Assembly (NCBI RefSeq): GCF_900130065.1
Contig: NZ_FQXV01000003.1
Coordinates: 248,001 to 312,000, forward strand
Source of the DNA: Sporobacter termitidis DSM 10068
GTDB lineage: Bacteria > Bacillota > Clostridia > Oscillospirales > Oscillospiraceae
DNA length: 64,000 nucleotides
Reading direction: 5' to 3'
Made by a program: the position numbers and the translations under genes. Below the pieces are notes generated by a model. It saw only the letters and a list, made by a program, of their open reading frames with translations, had not been told where the DNA came from and did no database searches. Positions 8,619 through 16,895 of the stretch are shown one piece after another (positions within the stretch are counted from its first letter, which is position 1; each line of letters starts with the position of its first letter).

Positions 8619-10025
8619 ATGAAAAATCAAAAAACGAGAGTCGCCGATATCGACAGGGCGCGCTTCGACTTCCGGGATTCGGACAAAAGCGGCTATAAAA
8701 CGGGCAAGGGCCTCACCGCCGATATCGTCGCGGAAATATCCGCAATGAAAAACGAGCCGGCCTGGATGCTGGAGCGCCGGCTCAGGTCGCTGGAGGTCTA
8801 CAACAGGACGCCGATGCCCGCCTGGGGGCCGCCGCTCGGCGAGCTCGACATGGATGAGATCGTTACCTATGTGCGGCCCAACACGGAGATGAAGAGCGAT
8901 TGGAACGACGTGCCCGGATATATCAAGAACACGTTTGAGCGGCTGGGTATCCCCCAGGCAGAGCGGGAGTCTCTGGCGGGCGTGGGCGCGCAGTACGACT
9001 CAGAGGTGGTCTATCACAATATCCGGCGGGAGCTTTCAAGCCAGGGCGTGGTCTACACCGACATGGAGACGGCCGTGCGGGAGCACGAGGACACGGTAAA
9101 GGAGCTCTTCATGAAGCTCGTGCCGCCGGAGGACCACAAGTTTGTGGCGCTGCATGGTGCCGTATGGTCGGGCGGCTCCTTTGTCTACGTCCCGGAGGGT
9201 GTGCGCCTTGACATCCCGCTGCAATCCTATTTCCGGCTCAACGCGCCCGGGGCCGGGCAGTTCGAGCATACGCTGATCGTCGTTGAAAAGGGCGCTAACG
9301 TCCACTTCATCGAGGGCTGCTCCGCGCCGAAATATAATGTTTTGAACCTGCACGCCGGCTGTGTGGAGCTGTATGTCCGGGAAGGCGCCACGCTGCGGTA
9401 TTCGACCATCGAAAACTGGTCGAAAAACATGATGAACCTGAACACCAAGCGCGCGCTTGTGGAGAAGAACGGCACCATCGAGTGGATTTCCGGGACCTTC
9501 GGCTCTCACACGACCATGCTTTATCCCTCCAGCATTTTAAAGGGCGAGGGCGCCCGGTCCACATTCACGGGCATCACCTTTGCCGGGGCCGGGCAGAATC
9601 TGGACACGGGCGCCAAGGTGGTGCACCTGGCGCCAAACACCTCCTCCACCATCAGCTCGCGCTCTATCTCCAAGGATGGCGGAATCGCCGTCTACCGCAG
9701 CGCCGTCAGCATCCTGCCGGAGGCCACGGGGGCAAAGTCCTCCGCGGTGTGCGAGTCCCTGATGATGGACAGCAAGTCCCGCTCGGACACGATACCGGTC
9801 ATGGATATTCGCAGCGACGAGGCGGATATCGGGCACGAGGCCAGAATCGGGCGCATCAGCGACGCGGCCGTTTTCTACCTCATGACCAGGGGGCTTTCGG
9901 AGGAGGAGGCCAAGGCGATGATCGTCCGCGGGTTCGTGGAGCCCATCGCCAAGGAGCTCCCGCTGGAATACGCGGTCGAGATGAACAGGCTCATCAGTCT
10001 GGAGCTGGAAGGCACGATCGGTTAG
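8619..10025 (+). CDS. sufB: Fe-S cluster assembly protein SufB
   Basis: A 468-residue scaffold subunit of SufBC2D. Typical features are the N-terminal KSGYKTGKGLT region, GSFVYVPEGV, and the C-terminal block MDSKSRSDTIPVMDI, IGHEARIGRISD and MTRGLSEEEA, followed by MIVRGFVEPI. The ATG at 8619 has GGGGTG nine bases upstream; an in-frame GTG at 8607 lies in that ribosome binding site. The gene follows sufC by 18 bp and precedes sufD by 10 bp. Confidence 0.97.
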   Translation: MKNQKTRVADIDRARFDFRDSDKSGYKTGKGLTADIVAEISAMKNEPAWMLERRLRSLEVYNRTPMPAWGPPLGELDMDEIVTYVRPNTEMKSDWNDVPGYIKNTFERLGIPQAERESLAGVGAQYDSEVVYHNIRRELSSQGVVYTDMETAVREHEDTVKELFMKLVPPEDHKFVALHGAVWSGGSFVYVPEGVRLDIPLQSYFRLNAPGAGQFEHTLIVVEKGANVHFIEGCSAPKYNVLNLHAGCVELYVREGATLRYSTIENWSKNMMNLNTKRALVEKNGTIEWISGTFGSHTTMLYPSSILKGEGARSTFTGITFAGAGQNLDTGAKVVHLAPNTSSTISSRSISKDGGIAVYRSAVSILPEATGAKSSAVCESLMMDSKSRSDTIPVMDIRSDEADIGHEARIGRISDAAVFYLMTRGLSEEEAKAMIVRGFVEPIAKELPLEYAVEMNRLISLELEGTIG

Positions 10026-10035
10026 GAGGCACGAT

Positions 10036-11139
10036 ATGAGTCAATTTGAAACAATGCTGGGCAGAATGCCCGTGCGCACCTGGAGCCGGCCCCGCGTGAA
10101 CGACGCCGGGCTTGTCCTGCGCGAGCCGGACGACGTCTCCCTCGCGGGCGGCGCGGATATCCGCGCGTCCGGGCAGATTATCATAAAACAAAGCTATGAC
10201 AGGACGGCATTCGGCGAGGACCTGACGGGGCCCTTCGTCCCCGAGGGGCTGCGGGTGTTTATAGAAGAGAACACGAACCGGCGGCATCTTATCCGGATTC
10301 CCAAGGGCTACGCGGAGCGGGAGCCGATCGTCCTCACACTGCATTTGGGCATGGAGAGCCCGGTTCTCGTGGACGACGTCGTCATAGAAGCGGAGGAGGA
10401 CGCCAGCGCCGTCGTTATCCTGAAATACACCTCCGACGACGGCACGCGGGTCCAGCACTTTGGCAGGACGCGCGTCATTGTCCGCCGGAACGCCAGGGTG
10501 CAGCTGGTGAAGCTGCAAATGCTCCCCAATGATGCCGCCCATACGGACGCCGTCGGCGGCGTGGCGCAGGCCGGCGCGCGGCTGGACGTGATCCTCGCGG
10601 AGCTGGGCGCGGCCCGGCCGCTCTCAAGCTGCAATCTCATCCTCGAAGGAGACGGCGCCAACGCTGAATTGGACGTGGTCTATCTGGGCGATGGCGAGCG
10701 GTCCCTTGATATGAGCTATCGCGCGGAGCACCGGGGCCGGAAGACGGTCTCCGGTATCTATGCCAAGGGCATCCTGATGGATCGGAGCAAAAAGATATTC
10801 CGCGACACGCTGGATTTTAAAAGCGGCGCGTCCGGCTCCAAGGGGCGCGAGGAGGAGAACGTTCTGATGCTCGGGCGCGATGTGCGCAACATTTCGGTCC
10901 CGCTGCTGCTGTGCGGAGAAGACAATGTTGAAGGCGAGCACGCGGCGTCCTCGGGGCGGCCGGACGAAAAGGTCCTGTTCTATCTGATGAGCCGCGGATT
11001 AGGCGAGTTGGAGGCAAAAAAGCTGCTGGCGCAGGCCGCCGTTTCCTCCATCGTCGAAAAGATACCCGAAGCATCCGTCCGGAACGAAATACTCGGCGCG
11101 GTGCGCCGGTCCATCGGGAAGGGAGGCGCGAAGGCTTGA
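10036..11139 (+). CDS. sufD: Fe-S cluster assembly protein SufD
   Basis: A 367-residue SufD: IPKGYAEREPIVL in the N-terminal half, then the beta-helix core and the typical C-terminal string DFKSGASGSKGREE, CGEDNVEGEH (the conserved His of SufD) and LMSRGLGELEAKKLL. It pairs with SufB in the scaffold. Start ATG has TTAGGAGGCACGAT upstream. The stop TGA overlaps the TTG start of sufS. Confidence 0.95.
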   Translation: MSQFETMLGRMPVRTWSRPRVNDAGLVLREPDDVSLAGGADIRASGQIIIKQSYDRTAFGEDLTGPFVPEGLRVFIEENTNRRHLIRIPKGYAEREPIVLTLHLGMESPVLVDDVVIEAEEDASAVVILKYTSDDGTRVQHFGRTRVIVRRNARVQLVKLQMLPNDAAHTDAVGGVAQAGARLDVILAELGAARPLSSCNLILEGDGANAELDVVYLGDGERSLDMSYRAEHRGRKTVSGIYAKGILMDRSKKIFRDTLDFKSGASGSKGREEENVLMLGRDVRNISVPLLLCGEDNVEGEHAASSGRPDEKVLFYLMSRGLGELEAKKLLAQAAVSSIVEKIPEASVRNEILGAVRRSIGKGGAKA

Positions 11140-12365
11140 ACAAGTATCTGCATGATTTTCCGTTATTGCTCCAGCCGGACGAAAAGGGCCGGCGCATTGC
11201 CTATCTCGACAACGCCGCCACGACGCAGAAGCCGCAGGCCGTGCTGGACGCGGTAACGGCATACTACCAAACCTCCAATGCCAATCCTCACCGGGGGGCC
11301 TATGACCTGAGCGAGGCGGCGACGAAGGCGCTGGAGTCCGCCCGGGAAAAGGTGCGCGCCTTTCTCGGCGCCCCAAAAGCGGCAGAGATCGTCTTTACCA
11401 AAAGCGCCACCGAGTCGCTCAACCTGGTCGCCCAGAGCTACGGGATGTCCTTCCTGAACCCCGGCGATGAGATCGTGCTGGCCATCTCCGAGCACCACAG
11501 CAATCTGGTGCCCTGGCAGATCGTGGCGCGGGCCAGAGGGGCCTTTCTCACCTATTTGTATACGGACGAATCCGGCCGCATCCTCCCCGGGGAAATCGAA
11601 AAAAAGATCACCGGCAAAACGAAGCTCGTTGCCGCGGCGCACGCCTCCAATGTGACCGGCGTTGTCAATCCGATCGAGGCCATCATCGATCGGGCGCATC
11701 AGGTCGGCGCGGTGGCCGTTGTGGACGGCACGCAGAGCGCCCCCCACATGGCGGTGGACGTGGCCGCTTTGGGCGCGGATTTCTATGCGCTTTCAGCCCA
11801 CAAGATGCTGGGGCCGATGGGCGTGGGCGTCCTTTACGGGAAAGAGAAGCTGCTTGAGGCAATGCCCCCGTTTTTATACGGCGGCGATATGATTGAATAC
11901 GTCGAGGAGCAGACGTCCACCTTCGCCCCCGTTCCGCAGAAATTCGAAGGCGGCACGCAGAACGTGGGCGGCGCCGTGGGGCTTTCCGCCGCCATCGATT
12001 ATCTGAACAGCGTGGGTATGGAGAGCATCCGGGAGCACGAGCGGGCGCTCACGGCCTATATGCTCGACAGGCTGCGCGGCGTGCCGCAGCTGAAAATCGT
12101 GGGGCCCGATGAGCTTCAGGACCGGATCGGCGTGGTCTCGTTCACCCTGGAGGGCGCGCATCCTCACGACGTGGCCACGATACTCAACGCCGACAGGATC
12201 GCCGTCCGCTCAGGCCACCACTGCGCCCATCCTTTTATGTGCCACCTGGGCGTGCAGGCCACCTGCCGCGCAAGCGTCTATCTGTACAATTCAAACGAGG
12301 ATATCGACCGGCTGGCCGAGAGCCTCAAAGGCGTCAGGAGGTGGCTGGGCTATGGACTTGAGTGA
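11136..12365 (+). CDS. sufS: Cysteine desulfurase SufS
   Basis: A 409-residue PLP enzyme that takes sulfur from cysteine as a persulfide and passes it to SufU. Visible: YLDNAATTQKP at the N-terminus, the PLP lysine in SAHKMLGPMGVGVLYG, and the persulfide cysteine in RSGHHCAHPFM, the short class II active-site loop. It uses a TTG start (11136) that overlaps the sufD stop, with GGGAGG upstream; no ATG fits better before the conserved N-terminus. It overlaps sufU by 14 bases. Confidence 0.96.
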   Translation: MNKYLHDFPLLLQPDEKGRRIAYLDNAATTQKPQAVLDAVTAYYQTSNANPHRGAYDLSEAATKALESAREKVRAFLGAPKAAEIVFTKSATESLNLVAQSYGMSFLNPGDEIVLAISEHHSNLVPWQIVARARGAFLTYLYTDESGRILPGEIEKKITGKTKLVAAAHASNVTGVVNPIEAIIDRAHQVGAVAVVDGTQSAPHMAVDVAALGADFYALSAHKMLGPMGVGVLYGKEKLLEAMPPFLYGGDMIEYVEEQTSTFAPVPQKFEGGTQNVGGAVGLSAAIDYLNSVGMESIREHERALTAYMLDRLRGVPQLKIVGPDELQDRIGVVSFTLEGAHPHDVATILNADRIAVRSGHHCAHPFMCHLGVQATCRASVYLYNSNEDIDRLAESLKGVRRWLGYGLE

Positions 12366-12780
12366 TTTGTATACCGAGGTGATCACCGAATATGGCCGGT
12401 CGCAGAAGCACCGGCATCCGCTGGAGCATCCGGACGTCACGGAGCGGGGCGTCAACCCCAGCTGCGGGGACGACATCAGCCTGGAACTCGAGGTAAACGG
12501 CGGGGTCATCGAAAAGGCCGCGATTTTGGGGAGCGGCTGCGCCATATCGCAGGCCTCCGCCGCCATCATGGCGGGCCTCATCGAGGGCAAGCCCACCGGG
12601 GAGGCCAACCGGCTGGCGGCACTGTTCCTCGGGATGATCCGCAAGGACGTGACCGATGAAAATGAACTGGAGGAGCTCCAGGACGGGGTGGCGCTTCAAA
12701 ACATCTCAAACATGCCCGCGCGGGTCAAATGCGCGACGCTCCCCTGGCACACGCTGGAAGAGGCGCTGAAAAAGCTGTAA
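12352..12780 (+). CDS. sufU: Zinc-dependent sulfurtransferase SufU
   Basis: A 142-residue SufU, which accepts sulfur from SufS by zinc-ligand exchange. The three conserved cysteines are in NPSCGDD, GSGCAISQA and RVKCATLPW. The ATG at 12352 has CAGGAGGTGG upstream; the frame is open further upstream but that part lies inside sufS. It is the last gene of the operon, so the order is marR-sufC-sufB-sufD-sufS-sufU. Confidence 0.95.
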   Translation: MDLSDLYTEVITEYGRSQKHRHPLEHPDVTERGVNPSCGDDISLELEVNGGVIEKAAILGSGCAISQASAAIMAGLIEGKPTGEANRLAALFLGMIRKDVTDENELEELQDGVALQNISNMPARVKCATLPWHTLEEALKKL

Positions 12781-12815
12781 GGCTCCGGCGCAGAAAAAAT
12801 ACCTCCATATACACC

Positions 12816-12853
12816 AAAAGTACCGATCTGTCACAACTCAGGTCGGTACTTTT
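12816..12853 (+). terminator. Probable terminator after sufU
   Basis: AAAAGTACCGA and TCGGTACTTTT form an 11-bp stem with a 16-base loop 36 bp after the sufU stop. The Ts belong partly to the stem, so it is less than ideal as a terminator. Confidence 0.55.
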
Positions 12854-13306
12854 GATATTTTCTTTATTGGAGATAAGCGATTGGATGAACATTGGATAAA
12901 CGTTTAACAGATCATTTACACTTTAGCTGGAAGTATCCGTCGGCGCAAGCTCCCTGGGGGGATACTTCCCTGCCGTATATGTATCCCCCCAGCATATCAA
13001 TTTCAACAATACATGCGATATCTTTATATTTTTTGTATTTTTCCCTGATATTGCAACCCCCCGCAGGGGTTGCGTGTTTGTTTCAGACGTCAAAAAAATC
13101 TGCTGGAGCAAGATAAAGATCATTGACATTGACAATTGCGCCCCGCAAATCCTCCGGGGAGGCTTGTACGGAATATCCAAACATGATACCGTCTACCTGC
13201 GCAGTTTTTTGGGGAAATGCCTGAAAGCTCCGGCCCAGGCGCGTCGAGCCCTTGAGCTCGTTATAAAGAGCGGCAAAAATCGTAAAATCTTATAACGAGG
13301 TAACAC
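12854..13306 (+). other. Long non-coding leader of the NikA-like transporter operon
   Basis: No convincing gene lies in this ~450-bp gap. It contains the alternative hairpins at 12929-12991, a strong short hairpin GCAACCCC/GGGGTTGC (13053-13073) followed by a T-rich stretch, and two overlapping TTGACA hexamers at 13123-13134 without a good -10. The gap ends with GAGGTAAC before the first permease gene. Length and structure suggest a regulated 5' untranslated region. Confidence 0.5.
12929..12991 (+). promoter_or_regulatory. Candidate RNA switch: two mutually exclusive hairpins
   Basis: GGAAGTATCC (12929-12938) can pair with GGATACTTCC (12960-12969). The overlapping segment TGGGGGGATAC (12955-12965) can instead pair with GTATCCCCCCA (12981-12991). 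Both pairings are perfect and share bases, so only one can form at a time. This is the architecture of an attenuator or riboswitch expression platform. It does not match a riboswitch class I can name. Confidence 0.4.
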
Positions 13307-14242
13307 ATGAAACGTTTTAAACTCATTGTCAAAAGAGTTGTGCAAATCGTTCCCATTTTGCTTATTGTTACCCTGCTCGCCTTCTTTCTGAGCAACGTTT
13401 CGTCGGGTGATGTGGCCACGGTCACGCTCCAAAGCAGGGGCGTTCAGCCCACAGAGCAAAACCTCGCGGCAGTCCGCGAGGAGCTTGGGTTAAACGCTCC
13501 GTTACCCGTGCAATACATAAATTGGCTTAAAAAAGCCGTGCAGTTCGATTTCGGAATTTCATTTCAAACCCACAAGCCCGTCTCGGAAGAAATATTCGCC
13601 AGATTCCCCGCGACACTCAAGCTTGCGCTGGCAGCGACACTCATGTCGTTGGTTTTTTCCATACCTCTTGCCTTATTATCGGCCAGATATAAGGATTCCA
13701 CGGCCGACCACACGATCCGGATACTGTCAAGTGTCGGCGCCACCATACCGGACTTCTGGCTGGGGTTAATGCTGCTTTACTTATTCGGCGTCGTCCTGAA
13801 GATCGTCCCGGTGATTTCCGGCAGCAAGCTCAGCAACATCTTTCTTCCGGCGTTTACACTCAGCGTCGCTTATGGCGCAACCTATGTCCGTGTTCTCCGA
13901 AGCAATCTCATTGAGGTAAGGCGATTTGATTACATGAAGGCGGCAAGAGCCCGCGGCCTGGGCGAAGGAAAGGCTCTTGCCAAGCACGGGCTTAAGAACG
14001 CGCTGCTTCCGATGGTCACGCTGATAGGAATTAACTTTGGCAAGCTGCTCAGCGGACAGATCGCCACTGAGACGATTTTTTCCTGGAACGGCATCGGGAA
14101 ATTCGCCGTTGACAGCATGAAGGTCAAGGACCTGCCGGTCATTCAGGGCTATATCATGATCGTTTCCATCACCTATATCGCAATAAATCTTATTTTAGAT
14201 ATTTTGTATATGTATATAGACCCGAGAATTCAATCAGATTGA
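13307..14242 (+). CDS. ABC transporter permease, NikB/OppB type
   Basis: A 311-residue inner-membrane permease of the peptide/nickel/opine family. It starts with the usual membrane segment (MKRFKLIVKRVVQIVPILL), has the VREELGLNAPLPVQYINW periplasmic segment, and the EAA-type coupling loop DYMKAARARGLGEGKALAKHG. Five or six membrane segments are expected. Start ATG after ACGAGGTAACAC. First gene of a six-gene operon with a NikA-like receptor. Confidence 0.88.
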   Translation: MKRFKLIVKRVVQIVPILLIVTLLAFFLSNVSSGDVATVTLQSRGVQPTEQNLAAVREELGLNAPLPVQYINWLKKAVQFDFGISFQTHKPVSEEIFARFPATLKLALAATLMSLVFSIPLALLSARYKDSTADHTIRILSSVGATIPDFWLGLMLLYLFGVVLKIVPVISGSKLSNIFLPAFTLSVAYGATYVRVLRSNLIEVRRFDYMKAARARGLGEGKALAKHGLKNALLPMVTLIGINFGKLLSGQIATETIFSWNGIGKFAVDSMKVKDLPVIQGYIMIVSITYIAINLILDILYMYIDPRIQSD

Positions 14243-14259
14243 CAAGGAGAAATATTAAA

Positions 14260-15129
14260 ATGGTAAGAAACATTTTAAGAAAGCTCCTCCATAATAAAGC
14301 CGCAATGTCAGGGCTCGCAGTCATCCTTCTGTTAGTTTTTGCGGGCATTTTCGCAGAAAGGATATCTCCGCACGACCCCTATAAGGTAGATCTGGCCGTG
14401 AAGCTTCTGGGCCCTTCCGCCCGGTATCCTCTGGGGACGGATCAGCTTGGCCGCTGCATACTGTCAAGATTGATATACGGGACGAGAACCAGCCTGTATA
14501 CCGCCATGACAGTCACCCTGGTGATATTGGCAATCGGCGTTCCTCTCGGCATCATCGCCGGTTACATCGGCGGCGCGGTCGACAATATGATCATGCGTCT
14601 TGCGGATATTGCCTCAACCTTTCCCTCGTCTCTGCTGGCGCTTGCAATAGTCGGCATCTTCGGGCCGAGTCTCTATAATCTGATGCTTGTGTTTATCTTT
14701 CTGTGGTGGGCGCCGTTTGCCCGGATGGTAAGAAGCTCGGTCATTAAACTCAAGGAAACAGAGTTTGTCATGGCGGCGGAGGCCGCCGGCAGCCGGCGCA
14801 TTTCAATCATATTAAAGCATATATTCCCCAATACGCTGTCCCCTATTATTGCCTATGCCACGTTAAGAATAGCCGCTGTTATCGTGCATATCGCGGGCTT
14901 TTCCTTTATCGGCCTCGGCTCACAGCCGCCGACGGCGGATTGGGGCGTCATGCTTAACGACGGCAGGCAGTATATCAGCTCGTATCCTATGCTGCTCATC
15001 TGGCCCGGCCTGATGATTGTTGTCGTCGTGCTGGCTTTTAATTTGTTCGGAGAAGGCTTGAATGACGCGCTCATACCCAGTTCGGAGGAACGGGCGATCG
15101 TAAAAGAAACAGGTGGCGCAAATGTCTGA
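14260..15129 (+). CDS. ABC transporter permease, NikC/OppC type
   Basis: A 289-residue partner permease with the OppC_N segment HNKAAMSGLAVILLLV, the family motif GTDQLGRCILSRLIYGTRTS, and the coupling loop ETEFVMAAEAAGSRRISI. I placed the start at the ATG 14260 (MVRNILRKLL), ten bases after AAGGAG, rather than at an earlier in-frame codon that overlaps the previous gene. Confidence 0.88.
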   Translation: MVRNILRKLLHNKAAMSGLAVILLLVFAGIFAERISPHDPYKVDLAVKLLGPSARYPLGTDQLGRCILSRLIYGTRTSLYTAMTVTLVILAIGVPLGIIAGYIGGAVDNMIMRLADIASTFPSSLLALAIVGIFGPSLYNLMLVFIFLWWAPFARMVRSSVIKLKETEFVMAAEAAGSRRISIILKHIFPNTLSPIIAYATLRIAAVIVHIAGFSFIGLGSQPPTADWGVMLNDGRQYISSYPMLLIWPGLMIVVVVLAFNLFGEGLNDALIPSSEERAIVKETGGANV

Positions 15130-15916
15130 GACGCCGGTTTTACAGATACGAAGCTTAAAGACGTATTTTTATACGAAAAACGGCGTGGTCAAAGCTGTGG
15201 ACGGCGTTGATCTGGACGTCGGCAAAGGGCGGATAACCGCCCTTGTGGGCGGGTCCGGCAGCGGGAAATCCATGCTGTCGATGTCTGTCATGAACCTGGT
15301 TGAAAAGCCCGGCAGAATTATCGACGGGCAGGTATGGCTAAACGGAAGAGACCTCAGAACCTTGAGCGAGAAAGAGCTGAAGGACGTCAGGGGCAAAGAA
15401 ATTGCCATGATATTTCAGGAACCGACCAGCGCGATGAATCCCGTGCTCAAGGTCAAGAACCATTTGTTTGAAGCTGTACATACGCATGACAAAAAGCTCA
15501 GGATGCGGGACAAGCTGGATGAATTTCGCGATGTGCTGCTGCGGGTGGGACTGGGCAACCCCGACAAAATTCTCGAAAGCTATCCGTTCGAGCTCAGCGG
15601 CGGAATGTGCCAGCGGGTTATGGTGGCGATGGGAATCGTGACCAATGCCAGCGTGTTGATTGCGGATGAGCCGACTTCTTCCCTTGACCTGACGACACAG
15701 GCCGCTATCCTGGAAGAGCTGCTGCGCCTGAAGGACGCGGGGATGGCAATCGTTTTGATTACGCACGACCTGGGTGTTGTGGCTCAGACCGCGGACGATA
15801 TGTACGTCATCAAAGACGGAAAGGTTATTGAAAGCGGTCCCGTCTGCGATGTGTTTGCTTCTCCGCAGCAGGCGTATACAAAGTTCCTGATGGAACCGAT
15901 AGCGCTGCTGCGCTGA
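15122..15916 (+). CDS. ABC transporter ATPase, NikD/OppD type
   Basis: A 264-residue ATPase with Walker A GGSGSGKSM, Q-loop IFQEPTSAMNPVL, signature LSGGMCQRVMVAMG, Walker B VLIADEPTSSLD and switch ITHDLGVV. It is shorter than OppD and lacks the C-terminal cysteine-rich extension, as NikD does. ATG 15122 is preceded by AGGTGG; an upstream GTG at 15113 overlaps that site. The Walker A ends KSM instead of KST, a small deviation. Confidence 0.88.
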   Translation: MSETPVLQIRSLKTYFYTKNGVVKAVDGVDLDVGKGRITALVGGSGSGKSMLSMSVMNLVEKPGRIIDGQVWLNGRDLRTLSEKELKDVRGKEIAMIFQEPTSAMNPVLKVKNHLFEAVHTHDKKLRMRDKLDEFRDVLLRVGLGNPDKILESYPFELSGGMCQRVMVAMGIVTNASVLIADEPTSSLDLTTQAAILEELLRLKDAGMAIVLITHDLGVVAQTADDMYVIKDGKVIESGPVCDVFASPQQAYTKFLMEPIALLR

Positions 15917-15917
15917 A

Positions 15918-16874
15918 ATGGATAAGGCCATGAATATTATTGAAGTAAACGGGCTTTGCAAGGCGTACGGCAATGCCAGGCCGAGAAATTATGCGGTATT
16001 TGATGTCAGTCTCGGGATCAGAAAAGGTGAAATCCTCGGGCTTGTCGGAGAATCCGGGTGCGGCAAGAGCACGCTTGGAAAGCTCCTTCTCAAGCTGGAA
16101 AAGCCAACAAAAGGCAGAATTACATTTGAAGGCACGGATATCACGGACTATTCCTTTAATGAAATGCGGAAGATCAGGAACAACATGCAGATCATTTTTC
16201 AAGGCAGTTCCAACGCATTTAACCCATTTTATACGGTCAGGCAGATCATCGGCGAGCCGCTGAACAACTATTGCCGGATAACAAACGACGACATGGACAC
16301 TAAAATCACCGCCATGCTGGAGAAAGTGGGACTGGGCGGCGAATACCTAGGCAGATATAGCAGCGAGCTCTCCGGAGGCCAGCGGCAGCGCGTCGGGATC
16401 GCGCGCGCGCTCGTTTTGAATCCCAAATTCGTTGTTTGCGACGAGGCGATCTCCAGCGTTGATTACGCTTTGAAAAAACAGATTCTGCAAATTCTTTATG
16501 ACTTGAAAAAGCAAAACAGCTTTACTTATCTGTTCATATCTCACGACATAGAGGCGGTCAAGGCCGTTTGCGACAGGGTCGTCGTGATGTATCTCGGAAA
16601 TATTATGGAAATACTTCCGCATGCGGACAGCAAAGCGCTTCATCCCTATACAAAAGCGCTGCTTGCCGCAGCGCTGACAGCGGACCCTGCCGTAAAAAGC
16701 AAGAAAAAGATTTTATTTAAGGAGGAAGGAAATCTTGAAATTCCGGGAAAGGGATGCGTATTCCAGTCCAGATGCCTGTATGCGCAGAAGCAATGCATGT
16801 CCGAGAGCCCCGGGCTGGCGGAAATACAGGACGGCCACTATGCGGCCTGCCATCTTCTGCAGCCCGAACTATAG
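15918..16874 (+). CDS. ABC transporter ATPase, NikE/OppF type
   Basis: A 318-residue ATPase: Walker A GESGCGKST, Q-loop IFQGSSNAFNPFY, signature LSGGQRQRVGIARAL, Walker B FVVCDEAISSVD (Pro-Thr of the usual DEPTS replaced by Ala-Ile), switch ISHDIEAV. The C-terminus carries the oligopeptide/nickel family extension with three cysteines (GCVFQSRCLYAQKQC), which in some OppD/OppF-type proteins binds an Fe-S cluster. It begins one base after the previous stop. Confidence 0.87.
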   Translation: MDKAMNIIEVNGLCKAYGNARPRNYAVFDVSLGIRKGEILGLVGESGCGKSTLGKLLLKLEKPTKGRITFEGTDITDYSFNEMRKIRNNMQIIFQGSSNAFNPFYTVRQIIGEPLNNYCRITNDDMDTKITAMLEKVGLGGEYLGRYSSELSGGQRQRVGIARALVLNPKFVVCDEAISSVDYALKKQILQILYDLKKQNSFTYLFISHDIEAVKAVCDRVVVMYLGNIMEILPHADSKALHPYTKALLAAALTADPAVKSKKKILFKEEGNLEIPGKGCVFQSRCLYAQKQCMSESPGLAEIQDGHYAACHLLQPEL

Positions 16875-16895
16875 ATAAGGAGAGAACGACGGATA

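Noticed and set aside
12923-13459. Small minus-strand frames in the leader of the NikA-like operon
   Set aside because: No ribosome binding sites or recognisable content; the region is better explained as RNA structure.
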